Shown here piece by piece: positions 17,108 to 25,981 of a stretch of DNA of 61,304 nt. The stretch covers positions 1-61,304 of the forward strand of contig CAIRQX010000131.1 of the NCBI GenBank assembly GCA_903880855.1, written 5' to 3'. The position numbers were made by a program, and so were the translations under genes. Source of the stretch: an uncultured Burkholderiales bacterium (GTDB lineage: Bacteria > Pseudomonadota > Gammaproteobacteria > Burkholderiales > Burkholderiaceae_C). Each line of letters begins with the position of its first letter. Position 1 is the first letter of the stretch. Below the pieces are notes generated by a model. The model had not been told where the DNA came from. It worked only from the letters and a program-made list of their open reading frames with translations, and searched no databases.

Positions 17108-20100
17108 TTAGTTACGGATCTGGATGATGGTGGACGTCAATGAGGTCGATGTTTCCATTGCCTTCGCATTGGCTTGGAAGTTACGCTGCTCGGTAATCAA
17201 GTCCACCAACTCTTGGGTCAAGTCAACGTTCGCACGCTCGGTCGCGCCGGAGCGCACCGTACCGTAACCAGCAGAACCCGCCTCACCGTACTTTGGAACA
17301 CCAGAGTCTGATGTTTTGTAGTAACTGGTGTCACCAATTTGGCGCAAACCAGAGGCGTTAGAGAAGTTCACCAACACCACTTTGCCCAAAGACTTTTGTG
17401 AGCCGTTGGAGTAGCTTGCGTTGACTAAGCCGTCATCTTTAATCGCCAATCCGACCAAGTCACCTTCAGGTGCACCGTCTTGTGACTGTGATAACACGGC
17501 ATAAGGTGATGCGAACTGGGTCGACTTGGAGTAGTCGATATTGATCGTCAAAGAGCCTTTACCGTTTGGCAGATACACAGTATCCAACTGAGCACCTTGT
17601 TTTGGTGACACCAAGTTACCCGTGGTGTCAAAGGTCAGCTCGCCTTTGTCTAGGTAGATAGGCGACCACTCAGGCAAGGTATCAAAACCTGCAGCGTTAG
17701 AAGCTTCTTTACCGAATCCGTCGATGTAGGTGGTAGCACCCTTGGCATCTTTGAAAGGCGTAGGTTTGACCCACGTTGTAGTTTTACCGAATTTAGCGTC
17801 CAATCCGTCAACACCCCAACGCGCATCACCGGTGACTTTGATGTAAGAGTCGGTCGATGCGGTTGATGTGGCAAAAACCAATGCGTTTTTGCTGCCGTCG
17901 TATGTCACCTTCACGCCGTCAATGGTTTGAGGAGACAAGCCACCTACAGATGGACCTTGTAAGTTGTTGATACCAGACTGCAAGGCTTCCATGAAGGTGC
18001 CCAGTGTGTAAGTATCCTTTGGAGGAATGACCACCGTACCGGTTACACCGTTCACAGACACCACAAACTTATTGTTGGTATCGTCAACAGAGAAGTTGTT
18101 GTCTACGTTCACCGCCATACTATTACCTTGCAATACAGCTGGCAGTGAAGATGTACCGCGTAACGCATCAATCTTGGAGGCGTTCACAACGTAGTTTAGA
18201 GGGTCGCCTGTCAAGCCCAAACCTTTAGAAGATTGGGTTGCCAAGCTGTTTGGCTTGATGTTGCTCACAGTCACACTAGAACTGTCGCCCGTTGTGCCAG
18301 ACTTAAATACAAAACCGCCCTTCACAGCGTCGTATTCCACTTTGATACCAAAGCGTTGGTCGTTAATAGCGCGGTAAGAAGCGGTGGATGCTGCTGGTGC
18401 CAAGGTCAACCCAACAGATTCGTCATTCACGCCTTGCACCACAGGGTCGGTCAAACCAATGGAGCTTTGTGTGCTGGAGATAGTGATCTTGTCATTACCA
18501 GCTGAAGTGAATGTGAGTTTTTGCAGCACGGTGTCATAAGACACTTTGACTTTACCGGCGTACGATGGGTTGGCGTCCACAATCGCTTGTGTCGCTTTGA
18601 CCATGTCTTCGTAGCGCATATTGTGTTTGTCGTCACCTGCTTGCGACAAGTCAATGTCCAACGCTCTAGGTGGCGTAGCACCGCCAGCGGGTGTCAACTG
18701 AATAGTTAAGGTGGGGCCAACTAATGAAGCGAAGTTAAATGGCTTTTCGTCACCGTATGCGCGATTAATGCTGTTGGTCAATTCTGAAGCGATCTGTGCA
18801 CCAGACAAACGCAAGTTCGAACCTACCAAGCGGTCCAGACCAATCGTCACAGGGTCAATCGAGTTGTCGACGTTGATCGAGAACAAATTTTTCAAATCAT
18901 CAATACTCTTTTTACCTGCAAACAAGGGTGAAGCTGGAACACCGTTATTACCCAAAGGGTTAGGAGTTGCTAGGTCATTGATTTGTGTGAAGCTGGTTCC
19001 ATTACCTTGGAAAAACTTCAAGGCACCCGTAATCGCTGCAGCGTTGGCAGTGGTTGGGTCTTTCGCAGTGATGGTGACAACGCCACCCGTTGAGCTTGCT
19101 ACGTAAGAATCCGAAAAAGTTGCTTCACTGTTCAATGCTAATACAAAAGCGTTCACGCTGTTGGCTGTTACGGTGATGGGAGAGGCATCAGGTCCAAAAG
19201 TCGCTTTGAATGCAGCACTTGTTGTGCTAAAAGTGTAGGCGGCGCTACTGCGTGGGTATGGTGTTAGATTCGGGTCTATAGCAGCATTGGCCAAAGGCGT
19301 TCCGGCTTGTGCAATAGTGATATCAGTCATGATTTCGGTTGCGGGAACGTTGGGATCAATCGCAGTAATTTTCAATTGCCCACTGGTAAAAATAGGGGTT
19401 CCAGTACTTGTTCCACCAGTGGGTGTGGATGGCGCCAGACTTGCGCTTGAGATCAATCGACCTGTTGCATCCACCACCTTCAAGGAACCAGAAGTTGTGC
19501 TCGCTGGAGAGCCAATGCCTACCCAAGATACAGAAATATCGGTATTGCCACTATCTTCACGGCGTAATCTATTTTCAATTTCAGCGGCCAAGGCAGAACC
19601 AGTGGCTGCGCTGGGTGCCAAGTTGTTAACAGTGATAGTTTTTCCAGCTAAATTCATCACAAAGGATGAGAAGTCACCGGCAGCAGGCGTTGCATTGAAC
19701 GTCACAGTAGGCAACACTGCTGAAGTTGGAACTTGCGCCACATATTTCGCGCCGAAATCAGAGTTGGCGTTCAAAGCTTTTGCCAAAGCTGTTGTTGTCA
19801 GTTCTTTGGTGGCTTCTACAGGAACAGAGACTGTTTTCTTGGCACCGTCAGGTCCAAAGGTGAGGGTGACTGAGTCTGTAGGAATACCGCTGGTGCTCAA
19901 GCGGTACGTTACAGCGCTGCTACCTTGCTTCCATAGCAAGTCAGATTTATTCAGGTTTTGGTAGGACGCAAAGTCCACACCGTCGTTAGAGCCCGTGCCC
20001 AAGTTAATCGCACTGCCGCCTGTTACAGCTGCGGGCTGCGAAGTTCGCACATCTGTCAATTGGTTCAATGAGAATTTGTAAGTTTTCTTAGAGAAAGAAC

Positions 20101-20914
20101 TGTTCAAAGCAGCCACATCTTCTGCCGTTTTGAAGTCGGCCTTGGCTTTGAGTTCACCGTATTTGTTAACGTACAGCAAGTCGCCTGTTTTACTGGTGGC
20201 TTGTTGCAATGAGGCGTTTACCAACTGGTCTCCCACATACACAAAGGTCTGCCATTTGTTGTTAGGGCTGGCCTGACTCGCGTTACGTGTTTTGACGTAA
20301 TACACCGTTGCCAAATATCCGTTACCACCACCGTCATATACGGTTAGAGCGGTACTTTTGTTATAAGTTGTGGGGTCATTGCGGTTGAAAGCTGTTGTAA
20401 TCACCAGCGCATCAGCTGGAAAATTCAATCCCAGTTGTACCTTGCTGGTTTGTGTCGCCATACCGTTGGTTTTTTGCGGAATGGTCAACACGTTCATATC
20501 TGTCAAATTCGCTTTACCGGACGAGTCGACTGACGCCGCCATCAAACGTTGACCTGCTGAGTTCACCACATTGAACTGGTCGTTCATCAAGAACGATCCG
20601 TTGCGCGTAAAAATGTCCTGGAATCCGTCTTGCGATTTGAGCGGGAAAAAACCGTCACCGCTAATTGCCAAGTCCAATGTGTTGGACGAGAACGTCAAGT
20701 TACCCTGACCAAATTCTTGCGTCACTTTCTTGAGCGACACACCTTGACCGATCGTGGCCGATGCTTTTTGCAGCGGCGAGGTGGCAAAAATGTCACCAAA
20801 GTCTGCGCGGCTGCGTTTGAAACCGACGGTTGACACGTTGGCCACGTTGTTGGCGGTCACGCCAAGCTGTGCGGTTGCGGCATTTAAACCAGTGAGCGAG
20901 GTATAAAAAGACAT
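17108..20914 (-). CDS. flgE: Hook protein FlgE, exceptionally large
   Basis: The first roughly 230 residues (MSFYTSLTGLNAATAQLGVT, NNVANVSTVGFKRSRADFGD) and the last roughly 200 (GATERANVDLTQELVDLITE, QRNFQANAKAMETSTSLTST) are canonical hook protein. The total of 1268 aa is three times the common 400. About 800 residues are inserted between the D1 halves, composed of beta-rich segments with recurrent FGPDGAKKTVSV, FGPDASPITVTAN and VKVTYDG-like strands, so probably several Ig-like surface domains. A hook made from it should be thicker or more decorated. There is no internal stop or frameshift. GGAG precedes the start. Confidence 0.95.
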   Translation of the reverse strand: MSFYTSLTGLNAATAQLGVTANNVANVSTVGFKRSRADFGDIFATSPLQKASATIGQGVSLKKVTQEFGQGNLTFSSNTLDLAISGDGFFPLKSQDGFQDIFTRNGSFLMNDQFNVVNSAGQRLMAASVDSSGKANLTDMNVLTIPQKTNGMATQTSKVQLGLNFPADALVITTAFNRNDPTTYNKSTALTVYDGGGNGYLATVYYVKTRNASQASPNNKWQTFVYVGDQLVNASLQQATSKTGDLLYVNKYGELKAKADFKTAEDVAALNSSFSKKTYKFSLNQLTDVRTSQPAAVTGGSAINLGTGSNDGVDFASYQNLNKSDLLWKQGSSAVTYRLSTSGIPTDSVTLTFGPDGAKKTVSVPVEATKELTTTALAKALNANSDFGAKYVAQVPTSAVLPTVTFNATPAAGDFSSFVMNLAGKTITVNNLAPSAATGSALAAEIENRLRREDSGNTDISVSWVGIGSPASTTSGSLKVVDATGRLISSASLAPSTPTGGTSTGTPIFTSGQLKITAIDPNVPATEIMTDITIAQAGTPLANAAIDPNLTPYPRSSAAYTFSTTSAAFKATFGPDASPITVTANSVNAFVLALNSEATFSDSYVASSTGGVVTITAKDPTTANAAAITGALKFFQGNGTSFTQINDLATPNPLGNNGVPASPLFAGKKSIDDLKNLFSINVDNSIDPVTIGLDRLVGSNLRLSGAQIASELTNSINRAYGDEKPFNFASLVGPTLTIQLTPAGGATPPRALDIDLSQAGDDKHNMRYEDMVKATQAIVDANPSYAGKVKVSYDTVLQKLTFTSAGNDKITISSTQSSIGLTDPVVQGVNDESVGLTLAPAASTASYRAINDQRFGIKVEYDAVKGGFVFKSGTTGDSSSVTVSNIKPNSLATQSSKGLGLTGDPLNYVVNASKIDALRGTSSLPAVLQGNSMAVNVDNNFSVDDTNNKFVVSVNGVTGTVVIPPKDTYTLGTFMEALQSGINNLQGPSVGGLSPQTIDGVKVTYDGSKNALVFATSTASTDSYIKVTGDARWGVDGLDAKFGKTTTWVKPTPFKDAKGATTYIDGFGKEASNAAGFDTLPEWSPIYLDKGELTFDTTGNLVSPKQGAQLDTVYLPNGKGSLTINIDYSKSTQFASPYAVLSQSQDGAPEGDLVGLAIKDDGLVNASYSNGSQKSLGKVVLVNFSNASGLRQIGDTSYYKTSDSGVPKYGEAGSAGYGTVRSGATERANVDLTQELVDLITEQRNFQANAKAMETSTSLTSTIIQIRN

Positions 20915-20954
20915 GGTTGTTTAACTCCAGTAAGGATTTTTTGTATGCAATGAA

Positions 20955-21659
20955 TTAACTACCAACGCGCTTGACGTCGGCTATGCTGATGGACTTACCA
21001 CCATCTACCTCTAAGAGCAATGTGCCGTCTGCGGTACCCGCGCTGCTAACACTGCGCACAGTAGCCAAGGTATTTACGGTTGGTGTAGTGATCTTTCCAG
21101 CACGGTTGACCGTGGCGACATATCTGTACGTGCCGTTAGGCGCAGCCGCACCCGAGTCGTTCATGCCGTCCCAAGCCAATGTGGTATCCCCAACAGGTTG
21201 TGCGCCAATGATTTGCGTGCGCACCAGTTGACCTTGGTCGCTGAAAACCTGTAACCGGATGCCATCAGCACCCGTAGGTAAATTGATGGTGCCTTGCGAT
21301 ACGGTGTTGTCTGTCACCGTGACAGGGCCATCTGGGACGGATACAGATTTGCCTATCAATGATGCGGCACCTAACATGCGGTCGTTTTTCATGCTGCCAA
21401 CCAAACTCTCCATGCTGGTCTTCATGGCAACGCTGGCCTCTAGTTGTGAGAACTGAGCCAACTGGGCAACGAAGGCTTCGTTTTTCACAGGGTCTGTCGG
21501 GTCTTGGTTTTTTAGTTGGGTAGTAAATAAAGTTAAGAACTCTGATTGACCCATGCTTGTTTTTTGTGGCGTCAGATCTTTTTCCGCTTTGTATTGCGCA
21601 GTGGTCTTGATGTTGCTGGGCAAAGAGCTCAGGCTTGAGGTAGTGTCAGAAATAGCCAT
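20955..21659 (-). CDS. flgD: Hook-cap (hook assembly) protein FlgD
   Basis: This 234-aa protein scaffolds hook growth. The conserved N-terminal region is MGQSEFLTLFTTQLKNQDPT followed by NEAFVAQLAQFSQLEAS, and the C-terminal part holds the FlgD Ig-like and tudor-like domains (TTLAWDGMNDSGAAAPNGTY). It lies 40 bp before flgE. GGAG precedes the ATG. Confidence 0.96.
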   Translation of the reverse strand: MAISDTTSSLSSLPSNIKTTAQYKAEKDLTPQKTSMGQSEFLTLFTTQLKNQDPTDPVKNEAFVAQLAQFSQLEASVAMKTSMESLVGSMKNDRMLGAASLIGKSVSVPDGPVTVTDNTVSQGTINLPTGADGIRLQVFSDQGQLVRTQIIGAQPVGDTTLAWDGMNDSGAAAPNGTYRYVATVNRAGKITTPTVNTLATVRSVSSAGTADGTLLLEVDGGKSISIADVKRVGS

Positions 21660-21683
21660 TTAAGACTCCAGTTCAGCGTGTTA

Positions 21684-22109
21684 TTAGGATTTGATGATGT
21701 CAAGCGTGCGCGACATCAGTTGTCTTGCGGTGTTCACCACTTCGACGTTGTTTTGGTAGGCGCGCGAAGCGGCCATCATGTCGACCATTTCAGACATTTC
21801 ATTCACGTTGGAATGGAAGACATAGCCTTCTTTGTCAGCCAATGGGTTACCCGGCTCCCATACTTTTTTAACCGGTGTGGGGTCATTGACGATGCGGTCG
21901 ACTTTCACGCCCCCGACATATTGCGCGCCACCATGGGTCATTTGTTCATTCATCAAAGCTTTGAAGAGCGGTTTTTTGCCACGAAAGGCTTCTTCTTCGC
22001 TACCTGCAACGGTTCCTGCGTTAGCCAAGTTAGAAGCTGTGGTGTTCATGCGAATGGACTGCGCATTGAGCGCGGTACCTGCAATGCCAAAGACGTTATC
22101 TAGTTGCAT
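21684..22109 (-). CDS. flgC: Proximal rod protein FlgC
   Basis: This 141-aa protein is of normal FlgC length. It shows GTALNAQSIRMNTTASNLAN near the start and NVNEMSEMVDMMAASRAYQN at the end. It lies between flgB (6 bp upstream) and flgD. Confidence 0.96.
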   Translation of the reverse strand: MQLDNVFGIAGTALNAQSIRMNTTASNLANAGTVAGSEEEAFRGKKPLFKALMNEQMTHGGAQYVGGVKVDRIVNDPTPVKKVWEPGNPLADKEGYVFHSNVNEMSEMVDMMAASRAYQNNVEVVNTARQLMSRTLDIIKS

Positions 22110-22115
22110 ATGTCA

Positions 22116-22499
22116 TTACTCCCCGCGCAAAGCTTTGCGCAATCCGCCGATGCGGTTTTCTAAAAACTGCAAAGTCGCTTGGTATTCACTAGCGGCTTTA
22201 CCGTATTGGGCTTGTTCAACGTTCATCTCAACGGTGTTGCCGTCAAATGAACTGTTGAAAGGTGTTCTATAGCGCATGCCGTTATCGGGCGCTTCTTGTA
22301 TGCCACTGAAATGTTTGTCATGGGTGGCGGTGACGTATTCGGTTTTGAGTTCTTTGAGCATGGCTTTGAAGTCAACGTCTTGCGCCTTGTAGTTAGGCGT
22401 ATCTGCGTTGGCGATATTTCGCGCGAGCACTTCCATGCGTTGGCTGCGAACGCCAAGCGCTTTCTCGTGGATTCCGAATGCTGTTGAAAAAATGTCCAT
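22116..22499 (-). CDS. flgB: Proximal rod protein FlgB
   Basis: This 127-aa protein is the first gene of the flg operon. It has GIHEKALGVRSQRMEVLARN, IANADTPNYKAQDVDFK and the C-terminal Q-YGKAASEYQATLQFLENRI typical of FlgB. The sigma-54 promoter lies about 60 bp upstream. Confidence 0.96.
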   Translation of the reverse strand: MDIFSTAFGIHEKALGVRSQRMEVLARNIANADTPNYKAQDVDFKAMLKELKTEYVTATHDKHFSGIQEAPDNGMRYRTPFNSSFDGNTVEMNVEQAQYGKAASEYQATLQFLENRIGGLRKALRGE

Positions 22500-22559
22500 C
22501 TCTCGACTCCGATTTATTGACGTAACGGCCTCAAGTTACAAGGCCTCATGACGATAAAA

Positions 22560-22574
22560 GCAAGAGATGTGCCA
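22560..22574 (-). promoter_or_regulatory. Sigma-54 promoter of the flgB operon
   Basis: The minus strand reads TGGCAC-ATCTC-TTGC-T, a perfect match to the -24/-12 consensus with the required five-base spacer. The -24 box is 22574-22569 and the -12 box 22563-22560. It points at flgB, 61 bp away. The activator is probably the FleQ-like protein at 29441. Confidence 0.9.
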
Positions 22575-22594
22575 CTGGGGTTTTGACGTCTGTA

Positions 22595-22620
22595 GTGGCA
22601 AAAGTTTGCCGCTTTGCCAC
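22595..22620. promoter_or_regulatory. Palindromic element upstream of the flgB sigma-54 promoter
   Basis: GTGGCAAA (22595-22602) and TTTGCCAC (22613-22620) form an inverted repeat, with a further TTTGCC at 22605-22610. It lies 21-46 bp upstream of the -24 box. Its place suits an enhancer-binding protein or a repressor; the identity of the protein is inference. I see no gene in the rest of the 195-bp gap 22500-22694. Confidence 0.5.
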
Positions 22621-22694
22621 GCTTTTAGATAAGACGATTGCCGCTTTATCGTTTAGCTAAGTGGTCGTGTAGTCAATCGCTATAAGAAATTAAA

Positions 22695-23930
22695 TTATTC
22701 AACTAGCGTCACAACCGCTTGCTCGGCATAGGCGCTGATGCGCGCTGCTTGCAAGCTCGGACGCTGCGCCACTTCCACGCCCAAACGCTCGTTGGCGTTT
22801 TGGTGCAAGCCAGCCAAGATGGAATTACGCGTGATCGGCGCACGGGTGTCGCGGTTCACATGCAAGAACGCGGCTTGCGGGCCTGGAATATTTAGTGCTG
22901 CGTTAGGACGCGTTTCATTGCGTGCGGCGGGCGTCAACACCGTGAGATAAAGATCGTCTAGGCCAACGGGGCCATAGCTTTTGAGTCCGGTGTCTTCAAA
23001 ATATTTGCCGACCATGTCGAGTTGGTCAAGCGCACTGCGTCCCATGATGGCTTTGGGGTTGGACGCAAAACCGACGCTTGCAGCGCCGCGGTCAGGGCCA
23101 TCACAGAATTGGATGATGCCAAAGCAGCGGCCGTTATTGGCTTTGGGGTTGAGGCCGTCGCTTTCCATCAACGACAGGCGAGCAAAGTCGTCTGGCGCAA
23201 AACGGTGTTGTTGGGAGAGTTGGATGATTTTGTTCATCACCGCTTGTTTGTCTTGGGCGGGGATAAAGCCTTTGTCTACTGCGCGGTTAAGGGTTTTTTC
23301 TAAAACGGGATTACCACCTTGGTCTACGCGGGATAGCAATTGGAGTTGGGTGATGCTGTTAGCGGCGTTTTGCCTGTTTGCACCGCTGTTTATGTTTGCG
23401 CCGCTATTTATATTAGAGGGTGAGTTGGGTTGCCCGAAAACCGCATTGGCTACTAGCCCTTTATTTGGATTAGTGTTGTTATTGGCTGCGCTGGCCACTA
23501 TCGCACGGCTGGCCAATTGGGATTGGGCCAATGTGAGGTTCAAACTCTCAAGGTTAATACGCTGACCAGGGTGAATAAGGTTGGCATTGGGCATTTTGTT
23601 AGCCTGTGCTACGGTTTGAGACAGACGCAAGGCCTCGCTACTGGAAATGTTGACACCCCGCGCGGCCATTTGGTCTCGCACGATGCCGCTCAAGGTTTGA
23701 CCGGCTTGCACATTCACACTCCAAGGAGCGGCGCTTGATTCGGGAAGCAAAGAACCAGCCTTAGGCTGGTAATTGTTAGGTTGGGTGGATACGTTTTGTT
23801 GCGCAGACGCCATCGCTTGGGTGAAACCTGTTGCGCTACGGGTGTAGGCCAGAGGGTTGCGCGTGATGATTGGCATGCCCGATGGGTCTACCCCACTCAC
23901 TGTGGGTGTGAAAGGCGGATCAAGTCGCAT
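22695..23930 (-). CDS. LysM plus lysozyme-fold protein, candidate flagellar peptidoglycan hydrolase
   Basis: The 411-aa protein has a LysM-like domain at about 70-127 (WSVNVQAGQTLSGIV, then NLIHPGQRINL) and a lysozyme/SLT-like region from about 200, with the candidate catalytic Glu256 in RLSLMESDGLNPKA followed by RCFGIIQFC. A low-complexity Asn/Ser linker (150-190) joins them and contains a short tandem INSGAN repeat. No Sec signal is visible, which would fit export by the flagellar apparatus, as for FlgJ. GGAG stands five bases before the ATG. It lies right upstream of flgB in the same direction. FlgJ here lacks its hydrolase domain, so this protein may open the wall for the rod. The catalytic assignment is by motif only. 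Confidence 0.75.
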   Translation of the reverse strand: MRLDPPFTPTVSGVDPSGMPIITRNPLAYTRSATGFTQAMASAQQNVSTQPNNYQPKAGSLLPESSAAPWSVNVQAGQTLSGIVRDQMAARGVNISSSEALRLSQTVAQANKMPNANLIHPGQRINLESLNLTLAQSQLASRAIVASAANNNTNPNKGLVANAVFGQPNSPSNINSGANINSGANRQNAANSITQLQLLSRVDQGGNPVLEKTLNRAVDKGFIPAQDKQAVMNKIIQLSQQHRFAPDDFARLSLMESDGLNPKANNGRCFGIIQFCDGPDRGAASVGFASNPKAIMGRSALDQLDMVGKYFEDTGLKSYGPVGLDDLYLTVLTPAARNETRPNAALNIPGPQAAFLHVNRDTRAPITRNSILAGLHQNANERLGVEVAQRPSLQAARISAYAEQAVVTLVE

Positions 23931-23961
23931 AGGGACTCCGTAATCGGTGCATTGAAAAAGT

Positions 23962-23977
23962 TGGTCTCGTTTTTGCT
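23962..23977 (+). promoter_or_regulatory. Weak sigma-54 promoter candidate for flgA
   Basis: TGG at 23962 and TTGCT at 23973 have the spacing of a -24/-12 promoter, but the -24 box (TGGTCT) matches TGGCAC in only three of six positions. It lies 57 bp before the chosen flgA start. Confidence 0.3.
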
Positions 23978-24033
23978 ATCAGGTTTAGAACTCAACAAAT
24001 TTGTCAAAACTTCAACACCTGACCCAACTGAAC

Positions 24034-24783
24034 ATGCAAATGCTGTGCCCAATAATTCCCGACACAACCCGTGCCAAGTGCCTGCGGTGGGGGGCGGCTT
24101 TGGCTCTGACAGCGCTGCCTTTTGCGGCCGTGTCAGGGCCGTTTGAAGATTTAGAAAAAGAAGTCGTGCAATGGGCCAACACCACGCCAGCTTTTCAAGG
24201 CCGCAACATGCGTGTGGCCCCTTTGGACAACCGAATTGCCTTACAAAACTGTCAACAAAAACTGCAGTTTGACCAACCCTTCCCTGTTCAACCCTCGGTG
24301 CGGGTGCGTTGCAGCCAGCCACAATGGCAGCTTTTTGTGACACTCACCAACGGCGCTGAGTCAGCGTCACCTAACCGTACAAGCCCCATGGGGCATGCAT
24401 TGCATAAGGTTTTAGTGTCTAAAGAGATGCTCAAGCGTGGGACTTTGATCACCCCATCCATGTTCGTGGAGACCGAAATGCCAATCCCCGGCATGGAAAA
24501 CCAAGTGATCGTGGACTCAAAATTGCTAATGAATATGGAATTGGTGCGCGATTTGACACCCAACTCGCCTTTGCGAACCTACGACGTGAAAGCGGCGATT
24601 ATGGTGAAACGAGGGCAAGAAGTGCACGTCAGCGCAGGCCAAGGACAAGGATTTTTGATCACCATGCGGGCGGAAGCGCTGCAAGATGGTGGTTTAGGCG
24701 AGCAAGTGCGCTTGAAAAATAGCGAGTCGGGTCGATCATTGATAGCGGTGATCACAGGACCCAACACAGCGAGAATTCGTTGA
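24034..24783 (+). CDS. flgA: P-ring assembly chaperone FlgA
   Basis: FlgA is a periplasmic chaperone needed to assemble the FlgI ring. The protein has a signal peptide (LRWGAALALTALPFAAVSG) and the SAF-type C-terminal region: VLVSKEMLKRGTLITPSMFV, then LTPNSPLRTYDVKAA, MVKRGQEVHVSAG and GEQVRLKNSESGRSLIAVIT. The start is uncertain: ATG at 24034 or 24040 gives a good signal peptide, while an in-frame TTG at 24001 would add 11 residues. It is divergent from the LysM/lysozyme-like gene and upstream of flgM. Confidence 0.92.
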   Translation: MQMLCPIIPDTTRAKCLRWGAALALTALPFAAVSGPFEDLEKEVVQWANTTPAFQGRNMRVAPLDNRIALQNCQQKLQFDQPFPVQPSVRVRCSQPQWQLFVTLTNGAESASPNRTSPMGHALHKVLVSKEMLKRGTLITPSMFVETEMPIPGMENQVIVDSKLLMNMELVRDLTPNSPLRTYDVKAAIMVKRGQEVHVSAGQGQGFLITMRAEALQDGGLGEQVRLKNSESGRSLIAVITGPNTARIR

Positions 24784-24839
24784 TATAAATTCAAAAGTAC
24801 TCAAAAATGCGTTTTTGAAAGTTTTTTGGTGAATTGGAC

Positions 24840-24866
24840 TCAAGTTCTAAAACTTGGTGCCGATTT
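24840..24866 (+). promoter_or_regulatory. Sigma-28 promoter of flgMN
   Basis: TCAAGTTC-N11-GCCGATTT matches the FliA consensus with exact spacing and a full GCCGAT core. It lies 53 bp before flgM. In the leader between, GACCCG (24887-24892) and CGGGTC (24898-24903) form a small hairpin about 16 bp before the start codon. Sigma-28 control of its own anti-sigma factor is known in enteric bacteria. Confidence 0.85.
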
Positions 24867-24919
24867 GTTTGTTGTGAAAAGGCTTGACCCGCGTTTCGGG
24901 TCTATAAAGTGAGAACCAT

Positions 24920-25231
24920 ATGAGCGATCCAATCTCTAATTACGGTCGTATGACCCAGTCGAGCTCTGCTGCCCGCAACGCGATTGAAAAAATCGACCCC
25001 AAAGGCACTTCTGCGGCTGCGGCAAAAGAAGAGTCTGCGCCTGCGAAAGCTGCGCCTAGTGCTGACAAGATCAGTTTGAGCAATGTGACCCAAAAGGTCA
25101 TGGCTCAGCCTGAATTTGATCGTGTCAAGGTCGATTCGATCAAGCAAGCAATCAAGGATGGCAATTACCCCATCGATCCGCGCCGCATCGCTGAGAGCTT
25201 TGTAGCTTTGGAAAAACTGATCACTAACTGA
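24920..25231 (+). CDS. flgM: Anti-sigma-28 factor FlgM
   Basis: This 103-aa protein binds FliA until the hook is complete and is then exported. The C-terminal part DRVKVDSIKQAIKDGNYPID followed by RRIAESFVALEKLI is the conserved FlgM domain. The N-terminal half is Ala/Lys-rich and probably disordered, as usual. flgN follows after 17 bp. Confidence 0.95.
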   Translation: MSDPISNYGRMTQSSSAARNAIEKIDPKGTSAAAAKEESAPAKAAPSADKISLSNVTQKVMAQPEFDRVKVDSIKQAIKDGNYPIDPRRIAESFVALEKLITN

Positions 25232-25248
25232 TCTGACTTAGAGCGCGC

Positions 25249-25689
25249 ATGACCGACATAGTAATGACGGAAGCAGCGACGACAAGCCCCTCAGCAGAGC
25301 ATTTGGCTCAGGCTGAGGTGTTGGCGCGCGAGCTCTTCGATATGTTGGAGCTAGAGTTTGAACAACTCAAAGCGCAAAATTTAGACGCATTTGAAGCGTC
25401 GCAAAGCACTAAAAACGATTTATTGCAAAAGTTAATGCAGCTCGCCCACATTGATGGCCCCGAATCAGCCGATGCACTCGGGTCTGAGTGGGATGAGTTC
25501 AAAGAACACATGGCGTTATGCCGCGATATGCATAGACGCAACGAAGTTCTGATCAGCCGAAAAATAGACGCCATCCGTGGCGCTTTGCAGAGCTTGAATG
25601 TGTTTGACCCGACAAGCTCGGTCGAAATGTATGACCGATTGGGTAAGCTTTCGCGCGTTCGTCGTGGCCGCGGTTACGCCGAGGCCTGA
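25249..25689 (+). CDS. flgN: FlgN family chaperone for FlgK and FlgL
   Basis: This 146-aa mainly helical protein has the FlgN pattern: an N-terminal helical region with LELEFEQLKAQNLDAFEASQ and a C-terminal MHRRNEVLISRKIDAIRGAL. FlgN chaperones guide the hook-associated proteins to the export gate. The order flgA-flgM-flgN is standard. It converges on the next gene with one base between stops, so there is no room for a terminator. Confidence 0.9.
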   Translation: MTDIVMTEAATTSPSAEHLAQAEVLARELFDMLELEFEQLKAQNLDAFEASQSTKNDLLQKLMQLAHIDGPESADALGSEWDEFKEHMALCRDMHRRNEVLISRKIDAIRGALQSLNVFDPTSSVEMYDRLGKLSRVRRGRGYAEA

Positions 25690-25690
25690 T

Positions 25691-25981
25691 TTAAGCGACT
25701 TTTTTAGCAGCCTCGTCGCCAGGCTGCATACCTCTAAGCCAGTACACCCAAGCCAAAATAACCGCAACTGCGGTGAACATATCTTCCGGAATTTCTTGCC
25801 CCACATCTAAGCGACTCAGCATCGCTAACAACCTAGGGTCTTCAGACACATAGACGCCTTGGCGCTTGGCCTCGGCAATGATGCGACGTGCTAACTCGCC
25901 CTCGCCTTTGGCGGAGACGACTGGGGTTTTGTTTTTGCCGTATTCAAGGGCGAGGGCTTGTTGGTAAGGGGTGTTTTTCAT
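25691..25981 (-). CDS. FlhB C-terminal-domain-like protein (FhlB/EscU type)
   Basis: The 96-aa protein matches the cytoplasmic export-switch domain of FlhB after its cleavage site: QALALEYGKNKTPVVSAKG, RIIAEAKRQGVYVSEDPRLL and VGQEIPEDMFTAVAVILAWV. It lacks membrane segments and the NPTH autocleavage motif, so it corresponds to the released FlhB C-terminal fragment. The partner gene directly upstream (stop and start abut) is a second FliK-like gene. This pairing suggests a role in substrate switching, but the function of such proteins is not well defined. Confidence 0.88.
   Translation of the reverse strand: MKNTPYQQALALEYGKNKTPVVSAKGEGELARRIIAEAKRQGVYVSEDPRLLAMLSRLDVGQEIPEDMFTAVAVILAWVYWLRGMQPGDEAAKKVA

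Noticed and set aside
23943-23950. ACCGATTA on the minus strand as a sigma-28 -10 box for the LysM/lysozyme-like gene
   Set aside because: No -35 box is found at 15 bp, and the start codon would lie only about 12 bp downstream.
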